A program made the translations under genes and the position numbers. The notes below the pieces were generated by a model that made no database searches, was not told the DNA's origin, and was given only the letters and a program-made list of their open reading frames with translations. Positions 8,102 through 18,814 of a stretch of 64,000 nt of DNA are shown piece after piece (within the stretch, counting starts at the first letter, position 1; each line of letters opens with the position of its first letter). Origin of the DNA: Pantoea sp. RIT-PI-b (lineage in GTDB: Bacteria > Pseudomonadota > Gammaproteobacteria > Enterobacterales > Enterobacteriaceae). The stretch is taken from positions 62,001 through 126,000 of the forward strand of contig NZ_LGIS01000014.1 of NCBI RefSeq assembly GCF_001187905.1, given 5' to 3'.

Positions 8102-8647
8102 ATGAAAAAGCATTATTTAGCAGTTGGCCTGATGCTGGCCTCCACTGGGATCAGCGCAGCGGAAATCGGCATTAAAGGGGGCAGCGATTTCTTCTCTGCC
8201 ACTCTCAATACGGAAAAAACCGCGTTGGGCCTGCAGTATGGCGCCGAATACATGAACGGTGAACGCAAAACTCAGATGGTTGAAGGCAGTATTGGCTATG
8301 GATATGCTTTCGGCGCATTATCGGTAGCACCGCGCGTGGGCGCGTTTTGGGCCGATCTTGATAACGATAAATCCGGGAGCCGCGGCATGAATGCGGGAGT
8401 GCGCTTTATGGCTCCTCTGCCGAAAGTGGACAAAATCTGGCTCTATCTTGATTACTCAGTGGCTCCGGATTTCGCCACGCGTCACATGCACCACCTGTAC
8501 CAGTTCGAGGCTGGCCTTCATTACCAACCGGCCAAATGGCTGACGCTAAGTTCGGGTTATCGTTATCTGTCAACTTATGGCAAATATGGTCAGAATGACC
8601 AGAATCTGATCAATGGCGTGTTTATTGGCGCTGCCTACCGTTTCTGA
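8102..8647 (+). CDS. YfaZ-like outer membrane protein, first of two
   Basis: Predicted outer membrane beta-barrel of 181 residues. A signal peptide of about 19 residues ends in SAA or SAAE. The mature part alternates hydrophobic and polar residues and ends in YRF, with a C-terminal Phe typical of barrel insertion. It resembles the next gene in length and in the C-terminal pattern GYRYLSTYGKYGQNDQNLI, so the two look like diverged tandem paralogues. The larger reading frame that starts inside lrgB is not the real start: AAGGA lies just before the ATG at 8102. The cargo is unknown. Confidence 0.75.
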   Translation: MKKHYLAVGLMLASTGISAAEIGIKGGSDFFSATLNTEKTALGLQYGAEYMNGERKTQMVEGSIGYGYAFGALSVAPRVGAFWADLDNDKSGSRGMNAGVRFMAPLPKVDKIWLYLDYSVAPDFATRHMHHLYQFEAGLHYQPAKWLTLSSGYRYLSTYGKYGQNDQNLINGVFIGAAYRF

Positions 8648-8656
8648 TATATCCAG

Positions 8657-8678
8657 ACGGCCTTAACCGGCCGTTTTC
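8657..8678 (+). terminator. Rho-independent terminator
   Basis: A stem ACGGCC/GGCCGT with a six-base loop is followed by TTTT, just after the first YfaZ-like gene. Confidence 0.65.
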
Positions 8679-8785
8679 CCCGCTGTAATCCATTTTTACG
8701 TAAAGCTTTCCAAATAAAGTTGTCTCCTGCTATCAGGCTGTTACCCTTGCCGCCGAATTAAATGTCCTTCATGGAGTGGAATCAC

Positions 8786-9331
8786 ATGTTTAAGCAACTT
8801 GTTACTGGAAGCGTTTTGGGTCTGGCACTGCTGAGCAGCGGCGCGCAGGCAATTGAGGGCAGTGTTGACGTGGGTGAGCACAGCACCAACCTGAACCTTG
8901 GTCTCGGCACCACTTCACCAGGCCTGTTCCTGAAAGGCAACTGGCTGCGTAGCGATCACGATGGCAGCACCTACGGTGCAGGCCTGGGCTATAACATCGA
9001 CGTGGGCGATTTCCGCATCGCGCCAACCGCGAAAGCCCTGTTCACCCATCCGGAAGATGGCCGTGATGGCTTCACCGTCGCAGTCGGTGGCGCAGCGCAA
9101 TACAGCTTCAACAGCATGTGGGGCCTGTACGGCGAATATTACTATGCGCCGGAAGCGTTCTCCGATCGTCTTGATAGCTACCAGGAAGCCTCTGGTGGCC
9201 TGAGCTTCACGCCAATTTCTCTGCTGAACCTGCGCGTGGGTTATCAGTACATCGAGCTGAACAACAAAGGCAGCCGTAAAGACAACGTACTGGTCGATGG
9301 CCCATACGTTGGCGCGTCACTGCGTTTCTGA
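8786..9331 (+). CDS. yfaZ: YfaZ family outer membrane protein, second of two
   Basis: Outer membrane protein of 181 residues of the YfaZ family, a barrel of unknown cargo. It starts MFKQLVTGSVLG with a signal peptide ending in AQA. It matches E. coli YfaZ in LSGNW-like, FGEYYYAPEA-like and EASGGLSFTPISLLNLRVGY-like blocks and in the end GPYVGASLRF. An upstream in-frame ATG at 8762 is possible, but GGAGTGG at proper spacing marks 8786. A terminator separates it from the first paralogue, so both can be expressed alone. Confidence 0.85.
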   Translation: MFKQLVTGSVLGLALLSSGAQAIEGSVDVGEHSTNLNLGLGTTSPGLFLKGNWLRSDHDGSTYGAGLGYNIDVGDFRIAPTAKALFTHPEDGRDGFTVAVGGAAQYSFNSMWGLYGEYYYAPEAFSDRLDSYQEASGGLSFTPISLLNLRVGYQYIELNNKGSRKDNVLVDGPYVGASLRF

Positions 9332-9349
9332 TTTCAGGATCGGATAAGA

Positions 9350-9377
9350 AAGGGCGACCCATTGGGTCGCCCTTTTG
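9350..9377 (+). terminator. Rho-independent terminator of yfaZ
   Basis: A perfect 10-bp stem AGGGCGACCC/GGGTCGCCCT closes a three-base loop (ATT) and is followed by TTTT. The stem shares the GGTCGCC core of the family A repeats and may have come from one. Confidence 0.85.
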
Positions 9378-9394
9378 CGTTAGGGTGCGCGCTG

Positions 9395-9489
9395 GCCCTC
9401 ACCCTGGCCCTCCTCCACGGGTGGGAGAGGGAGAAAAACGCGCCGATCGGTTCCCTCTACCGCGTGCGGGAGAGGGTTAGGGGGAGGGG
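9395..9489 (+). repeat. Palindromic intergenic repeat, family C
   Basis: About 95 bp with CCCTCACC...CCCTCTCCACGGGTGGGAGAGGG and a second arm CCCTCTACCGCGTGCGGGAGAGGG. The same element, better kept, is at 32854-32963. It lies between the convergent ends of yfaZ and actP. Confidence 0.75.
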
Positions 9490-9503
9490 AACAACGCACA
9501 AAA

Positions 9504-11156
9504 CTAATGCGATTTACCCTGCGAAATCCCTATCCCCGTCTGCGAACGAATAAACTGTCCACGGAAGCGAGCACGTTCCTGGGCGCCGCGCGCCGAATGG
9601 TCGGTGATCGAGAACAGCCAGATGCCGATAAACGCCGCCAGCATGGAGAACAGCGCCGGATACTCATACGGATAAATCGGCTTGTCATGCCCCAGCACCT
9701 GCACCCAAATCGTCGGTCCGAGAATCATCAGCAGCACCGCAGTGATCAGTCCCAGCCAGCCGCCCACCATCGCGCCGCGCGTGGTTAGTTTTGACCAGTA
9801 CATCGACAACAGAATAATTGGGAAGTTACAGCTGGCAGCAATCGAGAACGCCAGGCCGACCATAAAGGCAATGTTCTGCTTTTCAAACAGAATCCCCAGT
9901 GCAATCGCCACCACACCTAATACCAACACGGTGATTTTCGAGATGCGCAGTTCATCGCGTTCCGTCGCCTTACCTTCGCGGATCACGCTGGCATAGAGAT
10001 CGTGTGACACCGCTGAAGCGCCCGCCAATGTCAGACCTGCCACTACCGCCAGAATTGTGGCGAAAGCCACCGCCGAAATAAAGCCGAGGAACAGGCTGCC
10101 GCCGACCGCGTTCGCCAGATGTACCGCGGCCATATTGGTGCCGCCGAGCAGGGCGCCGCTGGCATCTTTGAAGGCCGGATTCGATCCCACCAGTAAAATC
10201 GCGCCGAAGCCGATAATAAAGGTCAGGAAGTAGAAGTAGCCCATAAAGCCGGTGGCCCAGAACACGCTTTTGCGTGCCTCACGCGCATCGGCGACTGTAA
10301 AGAAGCGCATCAGAATATGCGGCAAACCGGCGGTACCAAACATCAAGCCCAGGCCGAGTGACAGCGCCGATATCGGGTCTTTCACCAATCCGCCAGGCTG
10401 CATAATCGCCGCGCCTTTGGGGTGTACCGCCATGGCTTCGGTAAACAGCGTGTTGAAGCTGAAACCGGTGGCCTTCATTACCATAATCGCCATAAAGCTG
10501 GCGCCAAACAGCAGCAGCACCGCTTTGATAATCTGCACCCAGGTGGTGGCTAACATGCCGCCGAACAGCACGTACAACACCATCAAAATACCGACCATCA
10601 CCACCGCAATGTGGTAATCCAAACCGAACAGCAGCTGGATCAACTTACCGGCACCGACCATCTGTGCAATCAGGTACAGCGCCACCACCACCAACGAACC
10701 GCAGGCCGATAGCGTACGAATCGGTTTTTGCGCCAGGCGATAGGATGCGACATCAGCGAAGGTGTAACGACCAAGATTGCGCAGGCGTTCGGCGATCAAA
10801 AACAGGATCATCGGCCAGCCGACAAGGAAACCGAGCGAGTAGATCAGCCCGTCGTAGCCCGACGTGTAAACCAGGGCAGAAATACCGAGGAACGAGGCGG
10901 CAGACATAAAGTCGCCGGCGATGGCCAGGCCATTTTGGAAACCGGTGATATTACCGCCGGCGGTGTAGTAATCGCTGCGCGAGCGGGTACGTTTCGAGGC
11001 CCAATAGGTGATGCCGAGCGTCGCCGCGACAAACACCACGAACATGATGATGGCTTCATAGTTGGTGGCCTGGCGCTGCACCGCACCGGTAATGGCATCG
11101 GCGGCAAATACGCTGGCAGGCACGATAGCCAAAAACATCGAGAGCAAGCGCTTCAT
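9504..11156 (-). CDS. actP: Cation/acetate symporter ActP
   Basis: Inner-membrane sodium:solute symporter that takes up acetate and glycolate (550 residues). A cleavable N-terminal signal ending VFAAD precedes about 13 membrane spans, as in E. coli ActP. Clear family blocks are [40 protein letters not shown] and the [19 protein letters not shown] loop. The start overlaps the yjcH stop by 4 bp (ATGA), so the two are coupled. With acs upstream on the same strand this is the acetate scavenging unit. Confidence 0.95.
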   Translation of the reverse strand: MKRLLSMFLAIVPASVFAADAITGAVQRQATNYEAIIMFVVFVAATLGITYWASKRTRSRSDYYTAGGNITGFQNGLAIAGDFMSAASFLGISALVYTSGYDGLIYSLGFLVGWPMILFLIAERLRNLGRYTFADVASYRLAQKPIRTLSACGSLVVVALYLIAQMVGAGKLIQLLFGLDYHIAVVMVGILMVLYVLFGGMLATTWVQIIKAVLLLFGASFMAIMVMKATGFSFNTLFTEAMAVHPKGAAIMQPGGLVKDPISALSLGLGLMFGTAGLPHILMRFFTVADAREARKSVFWATGFMGYFYFLTFIIGFGAILLVGSNPAFKDASGALLGGTNMAAVHLANAVGGSLFLGFISAVAFATILAVVAGLTLAGASAVSHDLYASVIREGKATERDELRISKITVLVLGVVAIALGILFEKQNIAFMVGLAFSIAASCNFPIILLSMYWSKLTTRGAMVGGWLGLITAVLLMILGPTIWVQVLGHDKPIYPYEYPALFSMLAAFIGIWLFSITDHSARGAQERARFRGQFIRSQTGIGISQGKSH

Positions 11157-11479
11157 GATTTCACCTCGCTCAGGATCTGTTTGGTCAGGCGGTCAAACTC
11201 GCCGTTAGCGCGCCACACGTAGACGCCGGTCAGCACGAACGACATCACGATCAGTCCGATGCCAATCGGAATCCCTCGCGTCACGTTGGTGCCTGCATGT
11301 AAGGGCGTACCGAGCCAGCCGGGCGCAAAGGCGATCAGCAGAATAAAGCCGACGTAGAGCACCAGCATGATAATGCTGAGCAACAGTGCGAATGCCTGCC
11401 GATTATGCACCAGTTCGTGATAGCGCGGATTACTTTCGACTTGTTGCCAGATTGCTTCCTGTTCAGGGGTTTCGTTCAT
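11153..11479 (-). CDS. yjcH: DUF485 membrane protein YjcH
   Basis: Small inner-membrane protein of 108 residues with two membrane spans. It matches E. coli YjcH in [20 protein letters not shown] and [19 protein letters not shown]. It is always found with actP and is thought to assist or be part of the acetate uptake unit. The ATG at 11479 has GGAG eight bases upstream. A GTG one codon earlier is less likely. In E. coli it directly follows acs, but here a 297-bp gap with an ERIC element separates them. Confidence 0.93.
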   Translation of the reverse strand: MNETPEQEAIWQQVESNPRYHELVHNRQAFALLLSIIMLVLYVGFILLIAFAPGWLGTPLHAGTNVTRGIPIGIGLIVMSFVLTGVYVWRANGEFDRLTKQILSEVKS

Positions 11480-11555
11480 CACATTTTCTCCAGAGGCAAG
11501 GCAGACGGAAATCTCACAATGAAGTGATTTAACTGGCTGAATATTCTAGTTATAT

Positions 11556-11682
11556 ATACCCTTCATACTTCAAGCTACAGGTGCGTTGGCTGCGTATGCT
11601 CATCCCAGTCACTTACTTCAGTAAGCTTCTGGAATTCTCATCTTTGCCGCCTTCCTGCAGCTCGAATTATTTTGGGTATGGG
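11556..11682 (-). repeat. ERIC (IRU) element between acs and yjcH
   Basis: Full-length element of about 127 bp. It contains the enterobacterial core GTGCGTTGGCTGCG, CCCAGTCACTTACTTCAGTA and TTGCCGCCTTCCTGCAG and ends in GAATTATTTTGGGTATG. Its outer ends form an inverted repeat (CATACTTCAA and AATTATTTTGGGTATG). It interrupts the acs-yjcH spacing. Confidence 0.9.
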
Positions 11683-11721
11683 TTGTGCGATGTTGAAAGG
11701 CATACGGCGTAAGGTCAGGGT

Positions 11722-11763
11722 GACGGAGAGGAACCTGCCGTGGACAGGCTGACACTCTCCGTC
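11722..11763 (-). other. Stable hairpin just after acs
   Basis: A perfect 9-bp stem GACGGAGAG/CTCTCCGTC has a 24-base loop that holds a smaller CCTG/CAGG stem. It begins 14 bases after the acs stop. No T-run follows in either direction, so it is not a typical terminator. It may protect the acs 3' end or loosen coupling to yjcH. Confidence 0.5.
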
Positions 11764-11776
11764 GGGTCGATGCCGC

Positions 11777-13732
<1,956 letters not shown>

Positions 13733-14313
13733 GGCTGACCTCCTTGAAGATGTTAATCATATGTCAATCAAAGGTTAATTGAAGACCGTGTCAGGGCTTT
13801 GTTTCTGTTTTGTAGTCTGGATCACGACCTTTTAGCCCCCTTAAATGTCACGCCTTCGCTGCGCTAAAACCTGGCGTGAAATGCCCCATCATCTGCTGTA
13901 AGCCTACGAGATCTCTGCCGCTGCTGTGCAAATAATCGGCAAACGAGCCGGGCCGCTTTTTGCACAATAGTGCATAGCTATGCTGAAACTTATCGAATTA
14001 ACACTTTTCATAACAGCGAGTTATAGCCGTTAACCATTGTCAGCATTTTATGCTACTAACCTGAATAAGATTTGCGCTATCGCGCCGGGGGTTGCATTTA
14101 CCGTAGTGAAAATGGTACTTATCTCGGCCCTGTTCAGCAGGTATCAACTCAGACTGCATCACTTCGCCGGCGCAAAATGCCTGCACAGCTGTAACCGACG
14201 TAGTCATAAATAACCCTCTATTTTATCGGGCTTTTGCTCACTTCCCTGTGTGACATTTCTCCTGCACCTTCGCAGCAGAGCAAAGGGGTTTTTAACTGAG
14301 GAAATAACGCGTT
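13733..14313. other. Divergent acs/gltP control region, no gene seen
   Basis: 581 bp between the divergent acs and gltP genes without a credible reading frame. It holds the acs Shine-Dalgarno and several AT-rich stretches (TTAATCATATGTCAATC and others). Single CRP-like half-sites (GGATCACG and GTGTGACA) are visible, but I did not find a full TGTGA-N6-TCACA site. A stem CACGCC...GGCGTG is present at about 13849-13879. Confidence 0.5.
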
Positions 14314-15615
14314 ATGAAAGGTTTTAAGTTCACCCTTGCATGGCAGATTTTAGTTGCGCTGATTCTGGGCGTGATTGTGGGAACCGTGCTGCATAATCAG
14401 CCTGACGATCGTGAATGGTTAATCACTAACATTCTGACGCCAGCTGGTGACATCTTTATTCATCTGATCAAGATGATTGTGGTGCCGATTGTGATTTCCT
14501 CACTGATTGTCGGCATTGCGGGCGTTGGCGATGCGAAAAAGCTCGGACGTATTGGTGTCAAAACCATCATCTATTTTGAAGTGATCACCACCCTTGCCAT
14601 TGTGGTCGGTATTACGCTGGCCAACGTATTCCAACCCGGCAGCGGCATTGATATGTCAACGCTGGCAACGGTGGACATCTCTAAATACGAAGCCACAACC
14701 GAAGCTGTGCAGGGCGCACCGCATGGATTGGTGACCACCATTCTGTCGCTGATCCCGCAGAACATCTTTGCCTCATTGGTGAAGGGCGACATGCTGCCGA
14801 TTATCTTCTTCTCGGTGCTGTTTGGTATGGGGCTGTCGGCGCTGCCATCGGAACATCGCGATCCGCTGGTGACGGTATTCCGTTCTATTTCCGAAACCAT
14901 GTTTAAAGTGACGCACATGATCATGCGCTATGCGCCGGTCGGCGTGTTTGCGTTGATTGCCGTCACCATCGCCAACTTCGGTTTTGCCTCGCTTTATCCG
15001 TTGGCCAAGCTGGTGCTGCTGGTGTACGTGGCGATTCTGTTCTTTGCTTTCGTGGTGCTGGGCACGGTGGCGCGCTTCTGTAAGTTGCGTATTACCACTT
15101 TGATGCGCATTCTGAAAGACGAGCTGATTCTTGCTTATTCCACCTCGAGTTCAGAAACCGTGCTGCCGCGCATTATGCAAAAGATGGAAGCCTACGGCGC
15201 GCCGAAAGCCATCACCAGCTTCGTGGTGCCGACCGGCTACTCGTTCAACCTTGACGGTTCAACGCTGTACCAGAGCATCGCGGCGATCTTTATCGCGCAG
15301 CTGTATGGCATCGACCTGTCGCTGACTGACGAGATCATTCTGGTGCTGACGCTGATGGTGACCTCGAAAGGAATCGCTGGCGTGCCGGGCGTCTCCTTCG
15401 TGGTGCTGCTGGCGACACTGGGCAGTGTCGGTATTCCGCTGGAAGGTCTGGCGTTTATCGCCGGTGTGGATCGCATCATGGACATGGCGCGTACCGCGCT
15501 GAACGTGATCGGTAACGCGCTGGCGGTGCTGGTGATTGCGCGCTGGGAAGACCAGTTCGACACCAAACAAGCCGCCGCCTACGAGCAACAGCTGCGTACA
15601 CAAAGCGCCAGCTAA
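14314..15615 (+). CDS. gltP: Glutamate/aspartate:proton symporter GltP
   Basis: Inner-membrane dicarboxylate/amino acid:cation symporter (433 residues). Diagnostic motifs are the Ser-rich STSSSETVLPR loop at the tip of hairpin 1 and SKGIAGVPG in hairpin 2. TGYSFNLDGSTLYQS contains the substrate-site Asn. The C-terminal RTALNVIGNALAVLVIARWE helix closes the core. A GAGGA lies about 12 bases before the ATG, slightly far. A family A repeat and a strong terminator follow, so it is probably monocistronic. Confidence 0.95.
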   Translation: MKGFKFTLAWQILVALILGVIVGTVLHNQPDDREWLITNILTPAGDIFIHLIKMIVVPIVISSLIVGIAGVGDAKKLGRIGVKTIIYFEVITTLAIVVGITLANVFQPGSGIDMSTLATVDISKYEATTEAVQGAPHGLVTTILSLIPQNIFASLVKGDMLPIIFFSVLFGMGLSALPSEHRDPLVTVFRSISETMFKVTHMIMRYAPVGVFALIAVTIANFGFASLYPLAKLVLLVYVAILFFAFVVLGTVARFCKLRITTLMRILKDELILAYSTSSSETVLPRIMQKMEAYGAPKAITSFVVPTGYSFNLDGSTLYQSIAAIFIAQLYGIDLSLTDEIILVLTLMVTSKGIAGVPGVSFVVLLATLGSVGIPLEGLAFIAGVDRIMDMARTALNVIGNALAVLVIARWEDQFDTKQAAAYEQQLRTQSAS

Positions 15616-15620
15616 TTTGC

Positions 15621-15692
15621 CCGGTGCGCATGAATGCGCACCCTACGAAAACCTCGACAAACAATTGTAGGGTCGCCATTCATGGCGACCGG
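15621..15692 (+). repeat. Palindromic intergenic repeat, family A
   Basis: Two-module copy: GGTGCGCAT/ATGCGCACC, a linker of about 25 bases, and GTAGGGTCGCCATTCATGGCGACC. It sits directly after gltP and ahead of its terminator. Confidence 0.85.
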
Positions 15693-15701
15693 TATCCCCA
15701 G

Positions 15702-15727
15702 AAACCCGCCATCGGCGGGTTTTTTTA
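15702..15727 (+). terminator. Rho-independent terminator of gltP
   Basis: A stem ACCCGCC/GGCGGGT with a short ATC loop is followed by a run of T. It separates gltP from murQ. Confidence 0.85.
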
Positions 15728-15777
15728 TGCCCGCTGCGGCAAAACACAAAAATATCTCCAGAGCAGAGGAATTAACA

Positions 15778-15805
15778 ATTCGGTTTGATATATAGTTTTC
15801 CGAAT
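15778..15805 (+). promoter_or_regulatory. Inverted repeat in the murQ promoter region
   Basis: ATTCGG and CCGAAT flank a 16-base AT-rich spacer, 27 bp before the murQ start. Size and place suit a repressor site such as MurR, but no murR gene lies in the window and the match to a known consensus was not tested. Confidence 0.35.
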
Positions 15806-15831
15806 AAATTATTCTCTCTCAGGAGTATTTC

Positions 15832-16743
15832 ATGCAGATCGATCTCAGCCAGATGATCACCGAAGGGCGTAACCCAGCCAGCCAAAACATCGATGAACTG
15901 TCGACCGAAGCCATGCTGCGCGTGATTAATGATGAAGATAAAAAAGTAGCGCTGGCAGTAGAAGCCATCGTGCCGCAGATTGCGCAGGTAGTGGATGCGA
16001 TTACCGCCGCGTTCAGCAAAGGCGGACGCCTTATCTATTGTGGCGCGGGGACATCGGGTCGGTTGGGCATTCTGGATGCCAGTGAATGCCCGCCAACCTT
16101 TGGCACGCCGCGCAGCCAGGTGGTGGGATTGATTGCCGGCGGGCACACCGCGATTCTGCAAGCGGTAGAAAACGCCGAAGACAACGTTGAGCAGGGCGCA
16201 CAGGATCTGCGTGATATCGCCTTTGCGGCTAACGACGTTTTAGTCGGCATAGCCGCCAGCGGTCGCACGCCGTATGTGCTCGGCGCACTGGCCTATGCAA
16301 AACAGCAGGGCGCATTGACGGCGGCGTTAACCTGCAATCCCAACAGCCCGATGTCGCACGCCGCTGATGTGGCGCTGACGCCGGTGGTTGGCCCTGAAGT
16401 GGTGACCGGCTCTTCGCGCATGAAGGCGGGCACCGCGCAGAAGCTGGTGCTGAATATGCTCACCACCGGCGCGATGATTCGCAGCGGCAAAGTGTATGGC
16501 AACCTGATGGTTGATGTTGAAGCCACCAACCAGAAGCTGGTGCAGCGGCAGGTGAATATCGTCAAGCAAGCCACTGACTGCGACGATGCCACGGCGCAGC
16601 AGGCGCTGGCAGCCTGTCAGGGCCACTGCAAAACCGCGATTGTGATGGTGCTGGCCGGGCTCACTGCTGAAGAGGCGACATCGCTGCTCAGCCAGAATCA
16701 GGGCTTTATCCGCCAGGCCTTGCGCGACGCGGGAGCACAATGA
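15832..16743 (+). CDS. murQ: N-acetylmuramic acid 6-phosphate etherase
   Basis: Cytoplasmic lyase (303 residues) that cleaves the D-lactyl ether of MurNAc-6-phosphate to give GlcNAc-6-phosphate. It works after MurP has imported and phosphorylated MurNAc, and it also recycles anhydro-MurNAc from the cell's own wall. A SIS sugar-isomerase domain fills most of the protein: [19 protein letters not shown] binds the sugar phosphate, and [20 protein letters not shown] is the family signature. An AGGAG lies 7 bases before the ATG. The stop overlaps the murP start (ATGATG). Confidence 0.96.
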   Translation: MQIDLSQMITEGRNPASQNIDELSTEAMLRVINDEDKKVALAVEAIVPQIAQVVDAITAAFSKGGRLIYCGAGTSGRLGILDASECPPTFGTPRSQVVGLIAGGHTAILQAVENAEDNVEQGAQDLRDIAFAANDVLVGIAASGRTPYVLGALAYAKQQGALTAALTCNPNSPMSHAADVALTPVVGPEVVTGSSRMKAGTAQKLVLNMLTTGAMIRSGKVYGNLMVDVEATNQKLVQRQVNIVKQATDCDDATAQQALAACQGHCKTAIVMVLAGLTAEEATSLLSQNQGFIRQALRDAGAQ

Positions 16744-18185
16744 TGGCCGCCATCACGGAAGGGCTGCTGCGTGACATCCTGCACGCGGTGGGCGGAGCGA
16801 ATAACGTGGTGCAGTGCGGCAATTGCATGACGCGCCTGCGCCTGACGTTGGCCGATGCCGCGCAGGTGGATAGCGCCAAACTGAAAACGCTGCCGGGCGT
16901 GCTGGGCGTGATCGAGAGCGATGCGCAGTTACAGATCGTACTGGGACCGGGCAAAGCGCAAACCGCAGCGGAGAAGATGCAGGCGCTGCTCAATCATGCC
17001 AGCGCGGCAGATGCACCCAGCGATCTGCACAGCATTGCCAGCGCGCAAAAGCAGCAGATGAAGGCGAAACAGACCAGCGCGCTGCACCGCTTTCTCTCCT
17101 GCTTTGCCACCATTTTCACCCCGCTGATTCCTGGCTTTATTGGTGCCGGTTTACTGTTGGGCTTTGCTACGCTGATTGAGCAGATCTTTCACCTCAATCA
17201 GCCGGGCGATCATGCGCGTTGGCTGCTGGATACCGTGGCGTACATGAAGGTGTTCGGCAAAGGGCTGTTCACCTTCCTGAGTATTTTGATCGGCTACAAC
17301 GCACAGAAAGCGTTTGGCGGAACGGGCGTCAACGGGGCGATTATCGCGTCATTGTTTGTGCTTGGATATGCGCCAAAAGCCACGGTCGGTTATTACAGCG
17401 GCATGGAAGATTTCTTCGGGATGGTAATCGATCCGCGTGGCAACATTATTGGCGTGCTGCTGGCGGCCATATTTGGTGCCTGGGTTGAGAAACAGCTGCG
17501 CAAAATCATTCCCGATAATCTCGATATGATTTTAACGTCATTACTGACGTTGTTAATTACCGGTGCCGTCACTTTCCTGGTGATTATGCCGATTGGCGGC
17601 GAACTGTTTAAAGGCATGTCCTGGCTGTTTATTCATCTGAATAATAATCCGTTTGGTTGTGCCCTGCTCGCCGGGCTGTTTTTAATCGCCGTGATGTTCG
17701 GTATTCATCAGGGCTTTATTCCGGTCTATTTCGCGCTGATGGAAACCCAGGGTTTTAATTCGCTGTTCCCGATTCTGGCCATGGCGGGCGCTGGGCAGGT
17801 CGGCGCTTCGCTGGCGTTATGGTGTAAAGCGGATAAGCATTCGCTGCTGCGTAAGCAGATTAAAGGCGCGATTGTGCCAGGCTTGCTCGGCGTCGGTGAG
17901 CCGCTGATTTATGGCGTAACGCTACCGCGTCTCAAGCCGTTTATCACCGCCTGTTGCGGTGGCGCATTGGGTGGCTTCTTTATCGGGCTGGTGGCGTGGC
18001 TGGGATTGCCGGTGGGAATGAACACGGTGTTCGGCCCATCGGGTTTGGTAACGCTGCCGCTGATGACTTCATCGCAGGGGATTTTTGCCGGTATGGCGGT
18101 CTATCTCGCGGGGTTGATCGTAGCGTGGATCGGTGGATTCGCATTCACCTGGTGGGGCGGAACCCGTAATGTCGATTTAAGTTGA
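16740..18185 (+). CDS. murP: PTS N-acetylmuramic acid transporter, EIIBC
   Basis: Membrane permease that imports and phosphorylates MurNAc (481 residues). The N-terminal EIIB domain has [10 protein letters not shown], whose Cys near residue 28 is the phosphorylation site. After a linker (about 90-115) comes an EIIC domain of about ten spans with [12 protein letters not shown] and [18 protein letters not shown]. As in E. coli MurP there is no EIIA domain, so phosphate must come from EIIA-Glc. The start may be 16740 or the adjacent ATG at 16743. Overlap with murQ makes one operon. Confidence 0.95.
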   Translation: MMAAITEGLLRDILHAVGGANNVVQCGNCMTRLRLTLADAAQVDSAKLKTLPGVLGVIESDAQLQIVLGPGKAQTAAEKMQALLNHASAADAPSDLHSIASAQKQQMKAKQTSALHRFLSCFATIFTPLIPGFIGAGLLLGFATLIEQIFHLNQPGDHARWLLDTVAYMKVFGKGLFTFLSILIGYNAQKAFGGTGVNGAIIASLFVLGYAPKATVGYYSGMEDFFGMVIDPRGNIIGVLLAAIFGAWVEKQLRKIIPDNLDMILTSLLTLLITGAVTFLVIMPIGGELFKGMSWLFIHLNNNPFGCALLAGLFLIAVMFGIHQGFIPVYFALMETQGFNSLFPILAMAGAGQVGASLALWCKADKHSLLRKQIKGAIVPGLLGVGEPLIYGVTLPRLKPFITACCGGALGGFFIGLVAWLGLPVGMNTVFGPSGLVTLPLMTSSQGIFAGMAVYLAGLIVAWIGGFAFTWWGGTRNVDLS

Positions 18186-18206
18186 TTTTCATACCATTGC
18201 TCACCC

Positions 18207-18260
18207 AGTGCGCATAAATTGCGCACCTTACCATCGTAGGGTCGCCATTAATGGCGACCG
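18207..18260 (+). repeat. Palindromic intergenic repeat, family A
   Basis: Both modules are present but close together: GTGCGCATaaATTGCGCAC and GGTCGCCATTAATGGCGACC. The first has one extra base and so is imperfect. It lies after murP. Confidence 0.8.
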
Positions 18261-18297
18261 AGTTAATGGAAGCATTATAAACAAACTTCAACTTAAA

Positions 18298-18313
18298 CGT
18301 GACTTGAATCACA
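18298..18313 (+). promoter_or_regulatory. Candidate CRP site upstream of the autotransporter
   Basis: CGTGA-CTTGAA-TCACA differs from the CRP core TGTGA-N6-TCACA by one base. It is about 500 bp before the autotransporter start, in the long intergenic region, so its target and role are uncertain. Confidence 0.4.
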
Positions 18314-18814
18314 CTTTTACACTCCCTCGTATCGCTTATCCTGGCAAAGGGGGTTTCACCACATAAGGGCCATGTGTAAGTAAAATGTCAGGAAAAAATT
18401 AAGGATTTATTAAAGGGATAGAAAGCTAGACCTTAAATAATAATTGGCCTTAATTTATTTGGATTATCTCGCCTGCCTCGCAATTATTTATCCATTATCA
18501 CAATAAGTTACCCGAAATTGCTTTTTGCATCAGCAAGCAAAAAAGTCTATACATTAAGCCATTAAATCTATGCCCGTAAGACTTCAAATTGCAGATGCCC
18601 TGGCAGCGTTAGCCTGTCTCCTGCGATGCGAATGGCTGAGGGTAAATAACGATAGCTTCATTCCTTTTTCGCTGCGCCGTATTTTCTTCACACAGTGGTT
18701 CTCAAATTAAATCTCGACACGGGGTTGGTATTAACCTGCCGTTTTATCCCCCTCAAGATGAATTTAACGCTGTTGCAATAACAGCGTGGACGCTGCACGC
18801 CCACTGGAGGAAGT

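Larger units (their letters stand above)
18186..18814. other. Long AT-rich leader region before the autotransporter
   Basis: 629 bp without a gene. It holds the family A repeat, then a stretch richer in A and T than the flanking genes, with several promoter-like hexamers. The CRP-like site at 18298-18313 is the only regulatory match I can defend. A long leader is common for surface adhesins under complex control. Confidence 0.5.

Noticed and set aside
7649..8647. Long open frame (332 codons) starting inside lrgB and ending at the first YfaZ-like stop
   Set aside because: The first two thirds overlap lrgB in another frame. The real gene starts at 8102, where a Shine-Dalgarno and a signal peptide begin.
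9350..9377. Family A repeat after yfaZ
   Set aside because: It shares only the GGTCGCC core. The stem and T-run fit a plain terminator better, though it may have come from a repeat.
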